DNA from: Bacillus sp. ISL-41
Lineage (GTDB): Bacteria > Bacillota > Bacilli > Bacillales > Cytobacillaceae
NCBI RefSeq assembly: GCF_018613235.1
Contig: NZ_JAGGQP010000034.1
Span: 62,001 to 126,000 of the forward strand
Length of the DNA stretch: 64,000 bases
Direction: 5' to 3'
In this document: positions 1 through 7,893 of the stretch, one piece after another
Layout: each line of letters begins with the position of its first letter
How positions within the stretch are numbered: the stretch's first letter is position 1
Notes under the pieces: model-generated
The model's input: the letters and a program-made list of their open reading frames with translations, nothing else
The model's database searches: none
What the model was told of the DNA's origin: nothing
Program-made: the position numbers and the translations under genes

Positions 1-322
1 CATTGAGCCAAGATACAAAAGCTTCCAAATGAATCCCCCTTTACAAAATTAATTTCTTGCTATTTTGAATTATAAGATAATTTAGGTTAAAGGACAATCA
101 AAATGTGATATTTAACAGGAAACATTTTCTTAAAACTGTGTTCAAACACGATATTGTGCGTTAGTTTACTGTTGTCCTGCAAACCAGGCTGTAATTGCCT
201 TTTTGTTCAGACAGGTTTTGGCTATTTGCTGAAAAGCTGTCTTAAGTCGCCCTATGTTCAGCCAGGTTTTGGCTGATTCCCTCCAAACCTGTCTAATGTT
301 TGCCTTATCCATTAATTAAACC
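1..322. repeat. Non-coding stretch with a decayed GACAG hairpin repeat pair
   Basis: No convincing gene lies here. From about 204 to 305 there are two related units 51 bp apart, both beginning TGTTCAG and continuing with a CAGGTTTTGGCT core. The first contains arms GACAGGTTTT and GAAAAGCTGTC. The second contains CAGGTTT and AAACCTG. A weaker third unit may precede them from about 153. The architecture (GACAG arms, 14-15 nt loop) matches the well-preserved 52-bp array near 62.7-63.1 kb, so I read this as a degenerate member of the same family placed downstream of the DDAH-like gene. Confidence 0.5.
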
Positions 323-351
323 AAAAAAGCGAGAGACGACTGTCCCCCGCT
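323..351 (-). terminator. Rho-independent terminator of the DDAH-like gene
   Basis: On the minus strand AGCGGGGGAC and GTCTCTCGCT pair as a 10-bp stem with two G-U pairs and a 4-nt loop, followed by six T residues. It lies 15 nt beyond the stop of the upstream hydrolase gene. Confidence 0.8.
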
Positions 352-365
352 CATTCCATCAAGTT

Positions 366-1232
366 TTAATGCTCACTCTTCTCCCTCATAATCGGAAGTG
401 TGCAGCATCTGAACGAACCACCAGATTTGATGATTTCTGTTATATCCACTTCAATAACTTCAAATCCTTTGCTTCGAAGCTGTTCATTAACGCCTTTATT
501 TACAGGCAAGCTCAAAATTCTCTTGTTTCCGATACCCAGCACATTTGTTCCAAGCGTAAATTGTTCATCCTCACTCACATCAATCAAATCATATCTTGAA
601 CTGAACAGTTTAATATCCTCATCTGTCAATGCAGGTCGATAAATTAGTGCAACTTCCGGGGAAACGACATTGAAGACACAGTCAAGGTGCAAATACTCTG
701 CTTTAAACGGAATAGCTTTAACTTCAAAGGTCGGAAGCAGTCCTTGCAGGTGATCTGCTGCTTGTTGGTTGGTCCGGTTGCTCAAGCCTACATATACTGT
801 GTCTTGATCGATGACTACATCCCCGCCTTCGATCTGATCACCGATTAAATTATAGTAGGAGATTCCTTCATCTTCGAGCCACTGTTTCAGGACATCCTCC
901 TCGCCCTTTCGCACATCGCTGGCCATATCCGCAACAAATACCGTTTGGCCGAGGGTAAACCCGATATCCCTTGTAAAGACTTGCTCCGGATATTTTTTGT
1001 GATATGGAAGCAGGATTACCTCGATGCCGTAATTTTTCAATGTATTCACAAATTCATTGTGCTGTTTCAAGGCAACTTCTATATGTATACCTTCATCCTT
1101 GAAGTGTTTCTGGGTTTCATTTATTACTTCGCGTATTGTCATATACTGTGGCTGACAAAGAATGACTTTCTTAAGTACGTCATATTCATTTATGACATAC
1201 CCTCTATTTTCGGGTTGCATATTTTGTTCCAT
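366..1232 (-). CDS. Dimethylarginine dimethylaminohydrolase-like amidinotransferase-fold hydrolase
   Basis: A 288-residue cytosolic protein of the guanidino-group-modifying (DDAH/arginine deiminase) superfamily, related to YkgA-type proteins of bacilli. Visible family signatures are EGGDVVI in the middle, HLDCVF (putative catalytic His) and a C-terminal GGSFRCCTLP with the putative nucleophilic Cys. Members hydrolyse methylated arginine or related guanidines; the real substrate here is not evident. The start is the ATG preceded by AGGAGG at a 7-nt spacing; an in-frame ATG two codons upstream sits too close to the ribosome binding site. It is a single gene with its own terminator, divergent from the small ORFs that follow. 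Confidence 0.85.
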   Translation of the reverse strand: MEQNMQPENRGYVINEYDVLKKVILCQPQYMTIREVINETQKHFKDEGIHIEVALKQHNEFVNTLKNYGIEVILLPYHKKYPEQVFTRDIGFTLGQTVFVADMASDVRKGEEDVLKQWLEDEGISYYNLIGDQIEGGDVVIDQDTVYVGLSNRTNQQAADHLQGLLPTFEVKAIPFKAEYLHLDCVFNVVSPEVALIYRPALTDEDIKLFSSRYDLIDVSEDEQFTLGTNVLGIGNKRILSLPVNKGVNEQLRSKGFEVIEVDITEIIKSGGSFRCCTLPIMREKSEH

Positions 1233-1310
1233 CCTCATTCCTCCTAATGAACAAATCATTATAGTTTTTCCGGATTTCACTTGAAACATTACTTCACTTT
1301 GAAAAATCCT

Positions 1311-1325
1311 GTCAGATATCCTGAC
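1311..1325. promoter_or_regulatory. Short palindrome in the divergent intergenic region
   Basis: GTCAG-ATATC-CTGAC is a perfect 5-bp-arm inverted repeat between the divergent DDAH-like gene and the small ORFs at 1.4 kb. It could be an operator for either side, but I cannot match it to a known regulator. No clear Fur-box pattern was seen here although an Fbp-like gene lies downstream. Confidence 0.3.
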
Positions 1326-1388
1326 GAAGCTGCTGACTTTTTAGCAGGAATTCTTTACGATTGAAAAAATGTTCCACAAATCGAGGAG

Positions 1389-1538
1389 ATGAATATGAAA
1401 AGTCGGAATGGATTGGAATTGGCCCAATTGATCATCATGATTGATCTTTTTCGGGATCAATTGTACGAGGAACTTTTGAAAAGGCACGGAAACGACGCTT
1501 TTGAGCTGTTACGTACTGCTCAGAATGAAACTTATTAA
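1389..1538 (+). CDS. Small hypothetical protein (49 aa)
   Basis: ATG with GAGGAG immediately upstream (the spacing is tight for this ATG and better for the in-frame ATG two codons later). It encodes a charged 49-residue peptide, largely predicted helical, starting MNMKSRNGLE and ending QNETY. No family recognised. Its stop overlaps the ribosome binding site of the Fbp-like gene 13 bp downstream, so the two look translationally linked. It could be a small regulator or partner of that gene. Moderate confidence that it is translated, because codon use and ribosome binding site are plausible. Confidence 0.5.
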   Translation: MNMKSRNGLELAQLIIMIDLFRDQLYEELLKRHGNDAFELLRTAQNETY

Positions 1539-1551
1539 GGAGGGATTCATT

Positions 1552-1698
1552 GTGTCCTTGCATTTGCGTACTGCCGTAGAAAAACTAAAGGACCATTATA
1601 TCCAGCATCTGATCAAGTCAAAAATGACAAACGAAAGCGAAGAAGAATTAAGAAAGCTGACATTAACTGAACTGAAAAATTTAATAAATGGGTTTTAG
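1552..1698 (+). CDS. Fur-regulated basic protein A (FbpA)-like small protein
   Basis: A 48-residue protein from a GTG start with AAGGAGG 8-9 nt upstream. The pattern LRTAVEKLKDHYIQHLI followed by LRKLTLTELKNLI matches the short FbpA family of bacilli, in which an N-terminal basic helix is followed by a conserved LTLTEL segment. In Bacillus subtilis the Fbp proteins act with the FsrA small RNA in the iron-sparing response. That role is known for the family and not shown here, since I see no clear Fur box upstream. Many bacilli carry several paralogues of unknown function. Confidence 0.65.
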   Translation: MSLHLRTAVEKLKDHYIQHLIKSKMTNESEEELRKLTLTELKNLINGF

Positions 1699-1721
1699 CC
1701 AATTTACAAATCGATATCGCA

Positions 1722-1738
1722 TGTGAGAAAATATAACA
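1722..1738. promoter_or_regulatory. TnrA/GlnR box upstream of tnrA
   Basis: TGTGA-N7-TAACA is an exact match to the consensus TGTNA-N7-TNACA recognised by TnrA and GlnR in bacilli. It ends about 36 nt before the likely tnrA start, and a possible -10 (TATACT) follows at once at 1739-1744. A position this close to the promoter suggests autoregulation or GlnR repression of tnrA, as in Bacillus subtilis. Confidence 0.75.
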
Positions 1739-1773
1739 TATACTATTAAAAGTGAAAAAGTGTGGTGAATGAA

Positions 1774-2100
1774 TTGGCTGCAGACCCTTCCTCCTACAAA
1801 GAAAAGAAAGTGATTACAATTGGAATTGTCAGTGAGTTGACCGGTCTTTCAGAACGGCAAATACGCTATTATGAAGAAAGGAAATTAGTCTTTCCGGACC
1901 GAACCCCTGGCGGAAGCAGGAGATATTCATTCTTAGATGTCGAACAATTAGTTGAGATTGCAAACAAAATCGAAGATGGTGTCCAGACTTATGAGATTCG
2001 GCAGGAAATGATTAAGGAAAAGAAACGACATAAAGACGAGGCACATAAGAAAATGATACAAGGACAATTGAATGCTCGATTCGGAGTTCGAAAATACTAA
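1774..2100 (+). CDS. tnrA: Nitrogen-responsive MerR-family regulator TnrA
   Basis: A protein of about 108 residues, typical for TnrA. The winged helix-turn-helix segment reads [19 protein letters not shown], with the DNA-reading [11 protein letters not shown] of the GlnR/TnrA branch. The C-terminal end, [11 protein letters not shown], is the glutamine synthetase/GlnK-responsive tail that distinguishes TnrA from GlnR. TnrA activates nitrogen-scavenging genes such as the ammonium transporter when glutamine is scarce and is inhibited by feedback-inhibited glutamine synthetase. The start is uncertain: the TTG at 1774 has a GGTG-type ribosome binding site, and GTG codons at 1762 and 1765 are alternatives. 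The gene is followed by its own terminator and then by amt, its classic target. Confidence 0.9.
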   Translation: MAADPSSYKEKKVITIGIVSELTGLSERQIRYYEERKLVFPDRTPGGSRRYSFLDVEQLVEIANKIEDGVQTYEIRQEMIKEKKRHKDEAHKKMIQGQLNARFGVRKY

Positions 2101-2105
2101 ACTGT

Positions 2106-2137
2106 AAAACCTTCCTATTTGGAGGGTTTTCTTTTTT
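2106..2137 (+). terminator. Terminator of tnrA
   Basis: AAAACCTTCC and GGAGGGTTTT form a 10-bp stem (one G-U) around a 5-nt loop, followed by C and six T residues, 6 nt after the tnrA stop. Confidence 0.85.
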
Positions 2138-2148
2138 GGTTAAATTTA

Positions 2149-2165
2149 TGTGAGGTTTCCTGACA
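2149..2165. promoter_or_regulatory. TnrA box upstream of the ammonium transporter gene
   Basis: TGTGA-N7-TGACA matches the TnrA consensus exactly. Its centre is about 80 nt before the amt start codon. A -10-like GACAAT at 2195-2200 would place the box about 50 nt upstream of transcription start, the geometry of TnrA-activated promoters such as nrgAB. Confidence 0.8.
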
Positions 2166-2236
2166 TGTTTGTAGATTGTAAAAAAAATACATGCGACAAT
2201 ACAAACTACATTCACAATTTGAAAGGGGACGAAAAA

Positions 2237-3556
2237 ATGGATACGGTATTTTTAATGAATAGCCTATGGGTTATGATTTCCGCGGTTTTGGTTATTTTGA
2301 TGATTGGAGGTTTCATCCTTCTTGAAACAGGATCTACACGAATGAAGAACGCCGGCCACATTGCCGGAAAAACGATTTTGACATTCGGAATTTCATCAAT
2401 CGTTTTCTGGGCTGTAGGATATGGACTTATTTTTGGCGAAGGTAACTCGATTCTGGGCTTCTCGGACTTTTTCTATTCTGGCTACGATGTAGAGGGCTTA
2501 GGACTTTCAGGTGCTGTATTCTTTCTGTTCCAGCTGGCATTCGCCGGGATATCCTTAACGATTGCCTTTGGCGGATTTGCTGAGAGAGCAAAATTGTCTG
2601 TATATCTTGTCTTTGCACTTCTATTCTCAGTTTTAGTTTATCCATTCATTGCTCATTGGATATGGGGCGGCGGCTGGCTGGCAGAACACGGAAAACAGGA
2701 TTTCGCTGGTTCAACTGTAGTCCACCTGACTGGAGCAATGGCGGCACTGGCAGCGACCATCCTCCTGAAGCCGCGTATTGGTAAATTTAATAAAGACGGT
2801 TCAGCCAATAATATTGAAGGTCACAATCAGGTTTTCACAGCATTGAGCGTATTGTTATTATGGGTTGGGTGGTTCGGATTTAATGCAGGAAGCACCGTTT
2901 CTGTTGATGGAGCATTCTTTGGGTTTGTTGCTCTCAATACGAATCTTGCGGCAGCTGCTGGTACTGTGGCAGCCATGCTAATCTCCTGGATAGTTTTAGG
3001 TAAAGCGGATGTTCCCATGATGCTGAACGGAGCGCTCGCAGGTCTAGTGGCCATTACGGCATCCTGTGCTTTTGTTGATACTTGGGCGTCGGTTGTCATC
3101 GGGCTTATTGCTGGCATCCTTGTTTTCTACAGTATTCGCTTCTTTGAAAGCAGAAAGATAGATGATCCTATCTTTGCGCTATCAGTACACGGTACTGCTG
3201 GTGTTTGGGGAACTCTATCAACAGGATTTTTTGCGACACCTGAGCTAGCCACAGTTGGGAATCCAGGATTGTTTTATGGTGGGGGTTTTGAACAGCTAGG
3301 AGTACAGGCGTTGGGAGTTGTTGCCTCAGGTGCTTTCGCTTTCATAGTATCTTTTATCATCTTATCGATTATGAAAATAACAATGAAGGGCTTGCGGGTA
3401 ACAGAAGAGGAAGAAATCATCGGCCTGGATATTAGTGAACACGGAAGCTATGGGTATCCGGAATTGGTCAATAAGGAAGCAGCAGCTAAGGTAACAATGG
3501 ATGTCACCTCAACATCCAATGTCCCTTTGAGTTCACAGCAACCATCTGTCAATTAG
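2237..3556 (+). CDS. amt: Ammonium transporter, Amt family
   Basis: A 439-residue polytopic membrane protein with about 11 hydrophobic segments. It conducts ammonium/ammonia into the cell under nitrogen limitation. The paired pore histidines are visible in VVHLTGAMAA and SVHGTAGVWG, the hallmark of Amt/Mep channels. A hydrophilic C-terminal tail with EEEEIIGLDISEHG is the segment that usually contacts PII proteins. The start is the ATG behind AAAGGGGA; an upstream in-frame extension has no ribosome binding site. No PII (glnK/nrgB) gene follows, unlike Bacillus subtilis nrgAB. A GlnD-like protein follows instead. The TnrA box upstream predicts induction by nitrogen starvation. Confidence 0.93.
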   Translation: MDTVFLMNSLWVMISAVLVILMIGGFILLETGSTRMKNAGHIAGKTILTFGISSIVFWAVGYGLIFGEGNSILGFSDFFYSGYDVEGLGLSGAVFFLFQLAFAGISLTIAFGGFAERAKLSVYLVFALLFSVLVYPFIAHWIWGGGWLAEHGKQDFAGSTVVHLTGAMAALAATILLKPRIGKFNKDGSANNIEGHNQVFTALSVLLLWVGWFGFNAGSTVSVDGAFFGFVALNTNLAAAAGTVAAMLISWIVLGKADVPMMLNGALAGLVAITASCAFVDTWASVVIGLIAGILVFYSIRFFESRKIDDPIFALSVHGTAGVWGTLSTGFFATPELATVGNPGLFYGGGFEQLGVQALGVVASGAFAFIVSFIILSIMKITMKGLRVTEEEEIIGLDISEHGSYGYPELVNKEAAAKVTMDVTSTSNVPLSSQQPSVN

Positions 3557-3580
3557 ATTATTGAAGTTTCATGTATTGAG

Positions 3581-3606
3581 CGGCGGCCCCTATTGTGGGC
3601 CAGCCG
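3581..3606 (+). other. Hairpin between amt and the GlnD-like gene
   Basis: CGGCGGCCCC and GGGCCAGCCG can pair as a GC-rich stem (one bulge) with a 6-nt loop. There is no T-tract, so this is more likely an mRNA-stabilising or processing hairpin than a full terminator. Confidence 0.35.
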
Positions 3607-3642
3607 TCTCTTGATGAATGGAGAAAGGAGGACGTCCGAATT

Positions 3643-4602
3643 ATGAACTTCGATGACTATTCAAATATAAATGCAATAAGAGTTAAAGGGCTGTCTGACT
3701 CAACTTTTAGCAATGAACAATTAAACCATTTCCATGACTTGATCTATGATCAAGTCATGTCTGCTGCAATAAGCAAACTGTTAAAAGAATACGGGAACCC
3801 CCCTTCACCTTTCTGTTTCTTCGTCATGGGCAGTGCTGGACGGATGGAGCAATCTATTTGGAGTGATCAGGACCACGGACTTGTTTTCAAAACAAACAGT
3901 AATGGTGCACAGGAGTACTTTTTAAAGTTAGGTAAAGAGATTTCCGAAGGATTAGAGCTGGCTGGCTATAAAAAATGTTCCGGCTCTGTTATGGCCTGCA
4001 ATCCATTGTGGTGTAAATCGCTGAAGGATTGGGAGAATCAACTTGGACTTTGGGTTGGTGAATCTACATGGGAGTCAATCCGATATTTGCTTATATTTGC
4101 CGATGCCAGGACTATCTACGGCGATCATAGTCTATTAAATATCCTGAAAGAAAAAGCCTTTGACGAAGTTAAAAGAGAGCAATTATTGTTAAGAATGCTT
4201 CATAACACAATGTTTCTTAAAAGAGGGGTTGGAGTACTTGGTCAGCTGCTTGTAGAAACTCATGGCCCCTTTACTGGATCTATTAATCTAAAGGAGACAG
4301 CTTTTTTCCCCTTTGTAAATGCAGCAAGGCTGTTGTCATTTTACGAAGGGATAAAAGAAACTTCGACTCTCTCCCGTATCAGCCTTATATCTGACGTCGT
4401 GATGCTGCACCAAGATAAATCTTTGTACAGCAATAACTTCTCTGCATTGCTTGACTATCGCCTGAAACATGGAAGTCACAGGGATTATGATTCCGGACAC
4501 TACGTTAATATCAATAAACTTACTAAAGATGAAAAGAAAGCATTAAAAGAGATTATTAAAGTGGGTGAACAATTTTATGAACATGTCAGAAAGCTGCTTT
4601 AA
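3643..4602 (+). CDS. DUF294-type GlnD-like nucleotidyltransferase
   Basis: A 319-residue cytosolic protein with a nucleotidyltransferase core near residues 55-110. The segment MGSAGRMEQSIWSDQDH carries the G-S...D-x-D metal-binding pattern of the DUF294/GlnD family, and a DUF294 C-terminal helical domain follows. GlnD-type enzymes uridylylate PII proteins. Relatives with CBS domains usually sit beside transporters together with a DEDDh exonuclease, and no CBS domain is present here. The start is chosen at the ATG 10 nt after AAAGGAGG. It lies 86 nt after amt and 15 nt before the exonuclease gene, so amt, this gene and the exonuclease probably form one nitrogen-regulated operon. The substrate is unknown. 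Confidence 0.75.
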   Translation: MNFDDYSNINAIRVKGLSDSTFSNEQLNHFHDLIYDQVMSAAISKLLKEYGNPPSPFCFFVMGSAGRMEQSIWSDQDHGLVFKTNSNGAQEYFLKLGKEISEGLELAGYKKCSGSVMACNPLWCKSLKDWENQLGLWVGESTWESIRYLLIFADARTIYGDHSLLNILKEKAFDEVKREQLLLRMLHNTMFLKRGVGVLGQLLVETHGPFTGSINLKETAFFPFVNAARLLSFYEGIKETSTLSRISLISDVVMLHQDKSLYSNNFSALLDYRLKHGSHRDYDSGHYVNINKLTKDEKKALKEIIKVGEQFYEHVRKLL

Positions 4603-4617
4603 AGGATGTAAGTTTTT

Positions 4618-5352
4618 ATGGGAATGAATGATATGATTCGTTTCCTTCGGCAAATGACCGGAAAGCTCGGATCGAACATCTATGCCGGAATGTCAACTCA
4701 CTCAAATCCACAACAAATGTCTTTTTTAAGACAGCTGCAAAAAGAACTGAAGGAAGGAAATAGCCTTGACTGTCCGTTGGGAGAGTTGCCAGTCGTAGTT
4801 TTTGACCTCGAGACAACAGGTTTTTATCCTGAAAGAGGCGATAGAATCATCTCTATAGGAGCTGTTAAAGTAATTGGTTCCACAATACTTGAAAATGAGG
4901 TTTTCTATTCATTAATCAACCCTGAAACTTCAGTCCCGACTGATGTCCTGAAGCTGACTTCTATCACTGAAGAAGAGCTCTTGACTGCCCCGAAAACTTC
5001 ACAAGCCCTGATGGAATATTTAAATTTCATAGGCAGCTCAGTACTTGTAGCTCACCATGCAAAACATGAGCAAGCCTTTATGAAGAAATTCACTAGCAGT
5101 CATTTACGCTTAAATTTTGAACACAGAGTGATTGATACTTCATTTTTAATTAGAATATTCCAGCCCGTTGTCAATTCCATGCCTTTGGAACAAATTTGCC
5201 TAGAGTGCGGGATTGAAGTGAAAAATAGGCATCATGCATTGTCAGATGCCAAAATGGCAGCGAAGCTTTGGGCATTCTATATAAAAAAAGCCCGGGATCA
5301 AGGCTACCAGAATTTGCGTGAGGTTTATGAATACCTATCTTTAAAAAGATAA
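4618..5352 (+). CDS. DEDDh 3'-5' exonuclease, DNA polymerase III epsilon-like
   Basis: A 244-residue protein with an extra N-terminal segment of about 60 residues and then the RNase T/DnaQ fold. Exo I is [16 protein letters not shown], Exo II lies around [13 protein letters not shown], and Exo III is [12 protein letters not shown], which gives the full DEDDh catalytic set. It is too small to be a DinG/PolC fusion and acts as a stand-alone exonuclease on DNA or RNA. It follows the DUF294 protein by 15 nt. This pair recurs beside membrane transporters in many bacteria, but its joint role is not established. The start at ATG 4618 has an AAAGGA ribosome binding site at rather long spacing; ATG 4624 is possible. 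Confidence 0.8.
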   Translation: MGMNDMIRFLRQMTGKLGSNIYAGMSTHSNPQQMSFLRQLQKELKEGNSLDCPLGELPVVVFDLETTGFYPERGDRIISIGAVKVIGSTILENEVFYSLINPETSVPTDVLKLTSITEEELLTAPKTSQALMEYLNFIGSSVLVAHHAKHEQAFMKKFTSSHLRLNFEHRVIDTSFLIRIFQPVVNSMPLEQICLECGIEVKNRHHALSDAKMAAKLWAFYIKKARDQGYQNLREVYEYLSLKR

Positions 5353-5448
5353 GCTTGTTCCCCATATCCCTCCCCCAACTCCCTCTTTTAAATATCCTCA
5401 TTCCTTTTATCTCAAAACATTTTATTTTGATTACCGAAAGATTCTTGT

Positions 5449-5463
5449 TACTATTGAATAGTA
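5449..5463. promoter_or_regulatory. Perfect palindrome upstream of the LLM monooxygenase
   Basis: TACTATT-G-AATAGTA is a 7-bp-arm perfect inverted repeat about 70 nt before the start codon of the flavin-dependent monooxygenase gene. The size and spacing suit a MarR/ArsR-type operator, but no cognate regulator is nearby. Confidence 0.4.
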
Positions 5464-5531
5464 TAAACGCTGGGAATAGGAAAAATGATAATCCTGGCGG
5501 TGAATATTATCCAATGAAGGAAGATGAAAAA

Positions 5532-6548
5532 ATGACCGACAACAAACGTTTAAACGATATAAAATACTCCGTGCTCGACTTGGCTCCAATTCTTGAAGGC
5601 GGCACAGCAGCAGATGCTTTAAAGAACACCCTTGACCTTGCCCAGCATGCAGAAAAATGGGGTTATAACCGCTATTGGTTAGCCGAGCATCATAACATGC
5701 CCGGTATCGCAAGTTCTGCTACATCCGTTGTGATCGGCCATGTTGCAGCGGGAACAAGCTCCATCAGGGTTGGTTCGGGTGGCATCATGCTCCCTAACCA
5801 TGCTCCACTTGTCATCGCTGAACAATTCGGAACGCTTGAATCTCTTTTCCCGGGCCGCATTGACCTTGGACTCGGACGCGCTCCAGGAACTGACCAGGTG
5901 ACGGCCTATGCCCTACGTCGTGAACGCCGCAGTGATGGGCAGGACTTCCCGGAGCAATTGGATGAACTTCGAGCCTATTTCAATCCGGAACTCGATTCGC
6001 AATATCGCAGTGTCAGGGCAATTCCAGGTGAAGGATTGAACATTCCAATCTGGCTATTGGGTTCAAGCGGATACAGTGCGCAGCTTGCGGGACAACTTGG
6101 ATTGCCATTTTCATTCGCCAGCCATTTCTCACCGGAAAATACATTAGGTGCATTAAAGCTTTATCGCAGGAACTTCCAGCCTTCAGATGTTTTGCAGGAG
6201 CCTTACGCAATGGTCGGCGTCAACGTGATTGCTGCCGAAACGGATGAAGAAGCAGAATTCCTGGCAACATCCATGCAGCAGCAGTTCCTGAATCTGTTCA
6301 GGAACAACCCAAGTCCTTTGCTGCCACCTGTTAAAAACCTGGAAGGCCAGCTAAGCGACTATGAAAAAATGCTCCTAGGCAGCCGTATCGGTTCCTCCAT
6401 CGTTGGTAGCCCAGAAACGATCAAGACCAAACTTCAGGAATTCCTGGATGAAACACAGGCAGATGAAATGATTATTAACGCACAAATATTTGATCATCAA
6501 GCCAGACTAAAATCTTTCGAAATTGTTTCTGAGGTTTTTAAGCGTTAG
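5532..6548 (+). CDS. LLM-class (luciferase-like) flavin-dependent oxidoreductase
   Basis: A 338-residue TIM-barrel monooxygenase of the bacterial luciferase-like family, MsnO8-type. Diagnostic segments are [12 protein letters not shown] at the N terminus, [25 protein letters not shown] and [10 protein letters not shown]. These enzymes use reduced flavin to oxidise small organic substrates; the substrate is not predictable. The start is the ATG 8 nt behind AAGGAAG; an in-frame ATG six codons upstream lacks a good ribosome binding site. It is a monocistronic gene with a strong terminator shared with the convergent coaW. Confidence 0.85.
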   Translation: MTDNKRLNDIKYSVLDLAPILEGGTAADALKNTLDLAQHAEKWGYNRYWLAEHHNMPGIASSATSVVIGHVAAGTSSIRVGSGGIMLPNHAPLVIAEQFGTLESLFPGRIDLGLGRAPGTDQVTAYALRRERRSDGQDFPEQLDELRAYFNPELDSQYRSVRAIPGEGLNIPIWLLGSSGYSAQLAGQLGLPFSFASHFSPENTLGALKLYRRNFQPSDVLQEPYAMVGVNVIAAETDEEAEFLATSMQQQFLNLFRNNPSPLLPPVKNLEGQLSDYEKMLLGSRIGSSIVGSPETIKTKLQEFLDETQADEMIINAQIFDHQARLKSFEIVSEVFKR

Positions 6549-6567
6549 AAAGAACATCATCATAGCA

Positions 6568-6604
6568 AGAGGAGAATCTAAAAAAGCTAGATTCTCCTCT
6601 TTTT
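6568..6604 (+). terminator. Terminator of the LLM monooxygenase gene
   Basis: AGAGGAGAATCTA and TAGATTCTCCTCT form a perfect 13-bp stem with a 7-nt loop, followed by TTTT. It lies between convergent genes and may act in both directions. Confidence 0.9.
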
Positions 6605-6633
6605 ATTGGCTTCCTTTTTCTGAATGTCTCAGC

Positions 6634-7437
6634 TTATCTGATTATAGCCCCGATTGCCCCACTGAATTCCCCGTTTTGCAAAAAGATTGGATCTAGTCCC
6701 GACATTTTACAATAGAAGTCCAGGTTTTCTTGCAATGGTTTATTGCCTGCCAGCGTACTTCCTATGAAAATGACTTTCTTAATTCCGTGCAAAGCAGCAG
6801 TTTGTACGGACAGAAGAGTGATGGTCTCTGACATCATATTCAAAAAAGAAGCCATTTTGTCAGCTGGAGAGCTTGAATTGATTGCTTCTGTCTTGGCAAA
6901 GTTGCTTGCCGTCAGATCGCCAGGAATCGGTGGTTCTTCCGGATGATAGATATCCTTCACCAGCAGGTCGACATTTCCCCTTTGTCCTGAGGCAGACAAA
7001 CGAACCAGACTTGCAAAATCGCTGGAATCAGCCAATAGCTTACCTAGGCCCATAAAAGTCCCGCCGCCGATTCCGCTGCCAAGAACTCTGTCATAGCTTT
7101 CCCCATCAATTTTAATCCAGGAAATGCCGGTGCCAATATTGATGAGCAAGGATTTCCCCCCATTAGGCATTCCTTCCTTCATCATTAAGTAAGTCGCACC
7201 TTCACATGCTGCGGTGAATTCATCGACAATCCCTGCTTCCGGAAAAAAATCTGCTTTAATTCTTCCTGCTCTCCCGCCTGTCAGAAAAATTCTTTTGTTC
7301 GTAGAGACTATTTTCAGCCAAACTAACGCTTCGTCAATTTCCTCTATCGGTTGTTTGCGAAAATGTAATCTGCCATTTTCCTCATAAGCAATTTTAATTA
7401 ATGACCCTCCGGCGTCTATGCCGATCCTATTATTCAT
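6634..7437 (-). CDS. coaW: Type II pantothenate kinase
   Basis: A 267-residue ASKHA-fold kinase that phosphorylates pantothenate, the first step of coenzyme A synthesis. The N-terminal phosphate loop is GIDAGGSLIKIAY, followed by EFTAACEGATYL, NIGTGIS and GSGIGGGTFMGLG, all typical of the staphylococcal/bacillar CoaW class, which is not inhibited by CoA. Length matches the family. The start ATG has AAGGGGAG upstream. It is a single gene converging on the LLM gene. Its position beside large acyl-CoA operons may be coincidental but fits a CoA-demanding lifestyle. Confidence 0.92.
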   Translation of the reverse strand: MNNRIGIDAGGSLIKIAYEENGRLHFRKQPIEEIDEALVWLKIVSTNKRIFLTGGRAGRIKADFFPEAGIVDEFTAACEGATYLMMKEGMPNGGKSLLINIGTGISWIKIDGESYDRVLGSGIGGGTFMGLGKLLADSSDFASLVRLSASGQRGNVDLLVKDIYHPEEPPIPGDLTASNFAKTEAINSSSPADKMASFLNMMSETITLLSVQTAALHGIKKVIFIGSTLAGNKPLQENLDFYCKMSGLDPIFLQNGEFSGAIGAIIR

Positions 7438-7509
7438 GAGGTCTCCCCTTCCATGAAATTCAATCTTTATTTCTTATTGTAAGTTTTAAGGAAACCAGAA
7501 GGCAATAAG

Positions 7510-7755
7510 AAAAGCGCAAGCGCCTTGGTCAGCCCCGACAATCGCTGGAGGGCCGACAGGTGGAGTCGCTCTTTGACTTCATCGGGCGGACCGAACTCGA
7601 AAAGCGGAGGCGACTGCTCAACTCCGAAAAGCGCTGGAGGTCCTGCCCGTGAAGTCGTTCTTTGACTCCATGGGCAGGACCGAAGCGTCTCGAGGAGTTA
7701 GGAGCCGAAGCTAGACATGCGACTCGAGGGGCTAGGCGCTGGAGTTGGACACTAA
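7510..7755. repeat. Composite copy of a hairpin-rich interspersed repeat
   Basis: The element begins AAAAGCGCAAGCGCC and ends in a CTAGGCGCTGGAG...GACAC motif, sharing both ends and the core GTGAAGTCG-TCTTTGAC with the element at 43.2 kb. Here it is about twice as long. A second unit (restarting near 7599 with AAAGCGGAGGCGAC) follows a first unit, so it appears to be a fused tandem copy. It lies between coaW and the 3' end of the Liv operon. The rest of the 456-bp gap between those two genes holds only the Liv-operon terminator. Confidence 0.75.
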
Positions 7756-7793
7756 TCTAATAAAAAAAGTTTATACTTTCTTTCTAATCCAAA

Positions 7794-7819
7794 GAAAAAG
7801 CGGCAGTTAAATGCCGCTT
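7794..7819 (-). terminator. Terminator of the long acyl-CoA/Liv operon
   Basis: On the minus strand AAGCGGCA and TGCCGCTT form an 8-bp stem with a 6-nt loop, followed by TTTCTTT. It lies about 75 nt beyond the stop of the substrate-binding protein gene. Confidence 0.8.
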
Positions 7820-7893
7820 CCTCGTCTTGTATTCCTGCTATTTATTATCGAGAGCAGATTTATATAACCCTACCGGGGCTAAATGACAACCTT

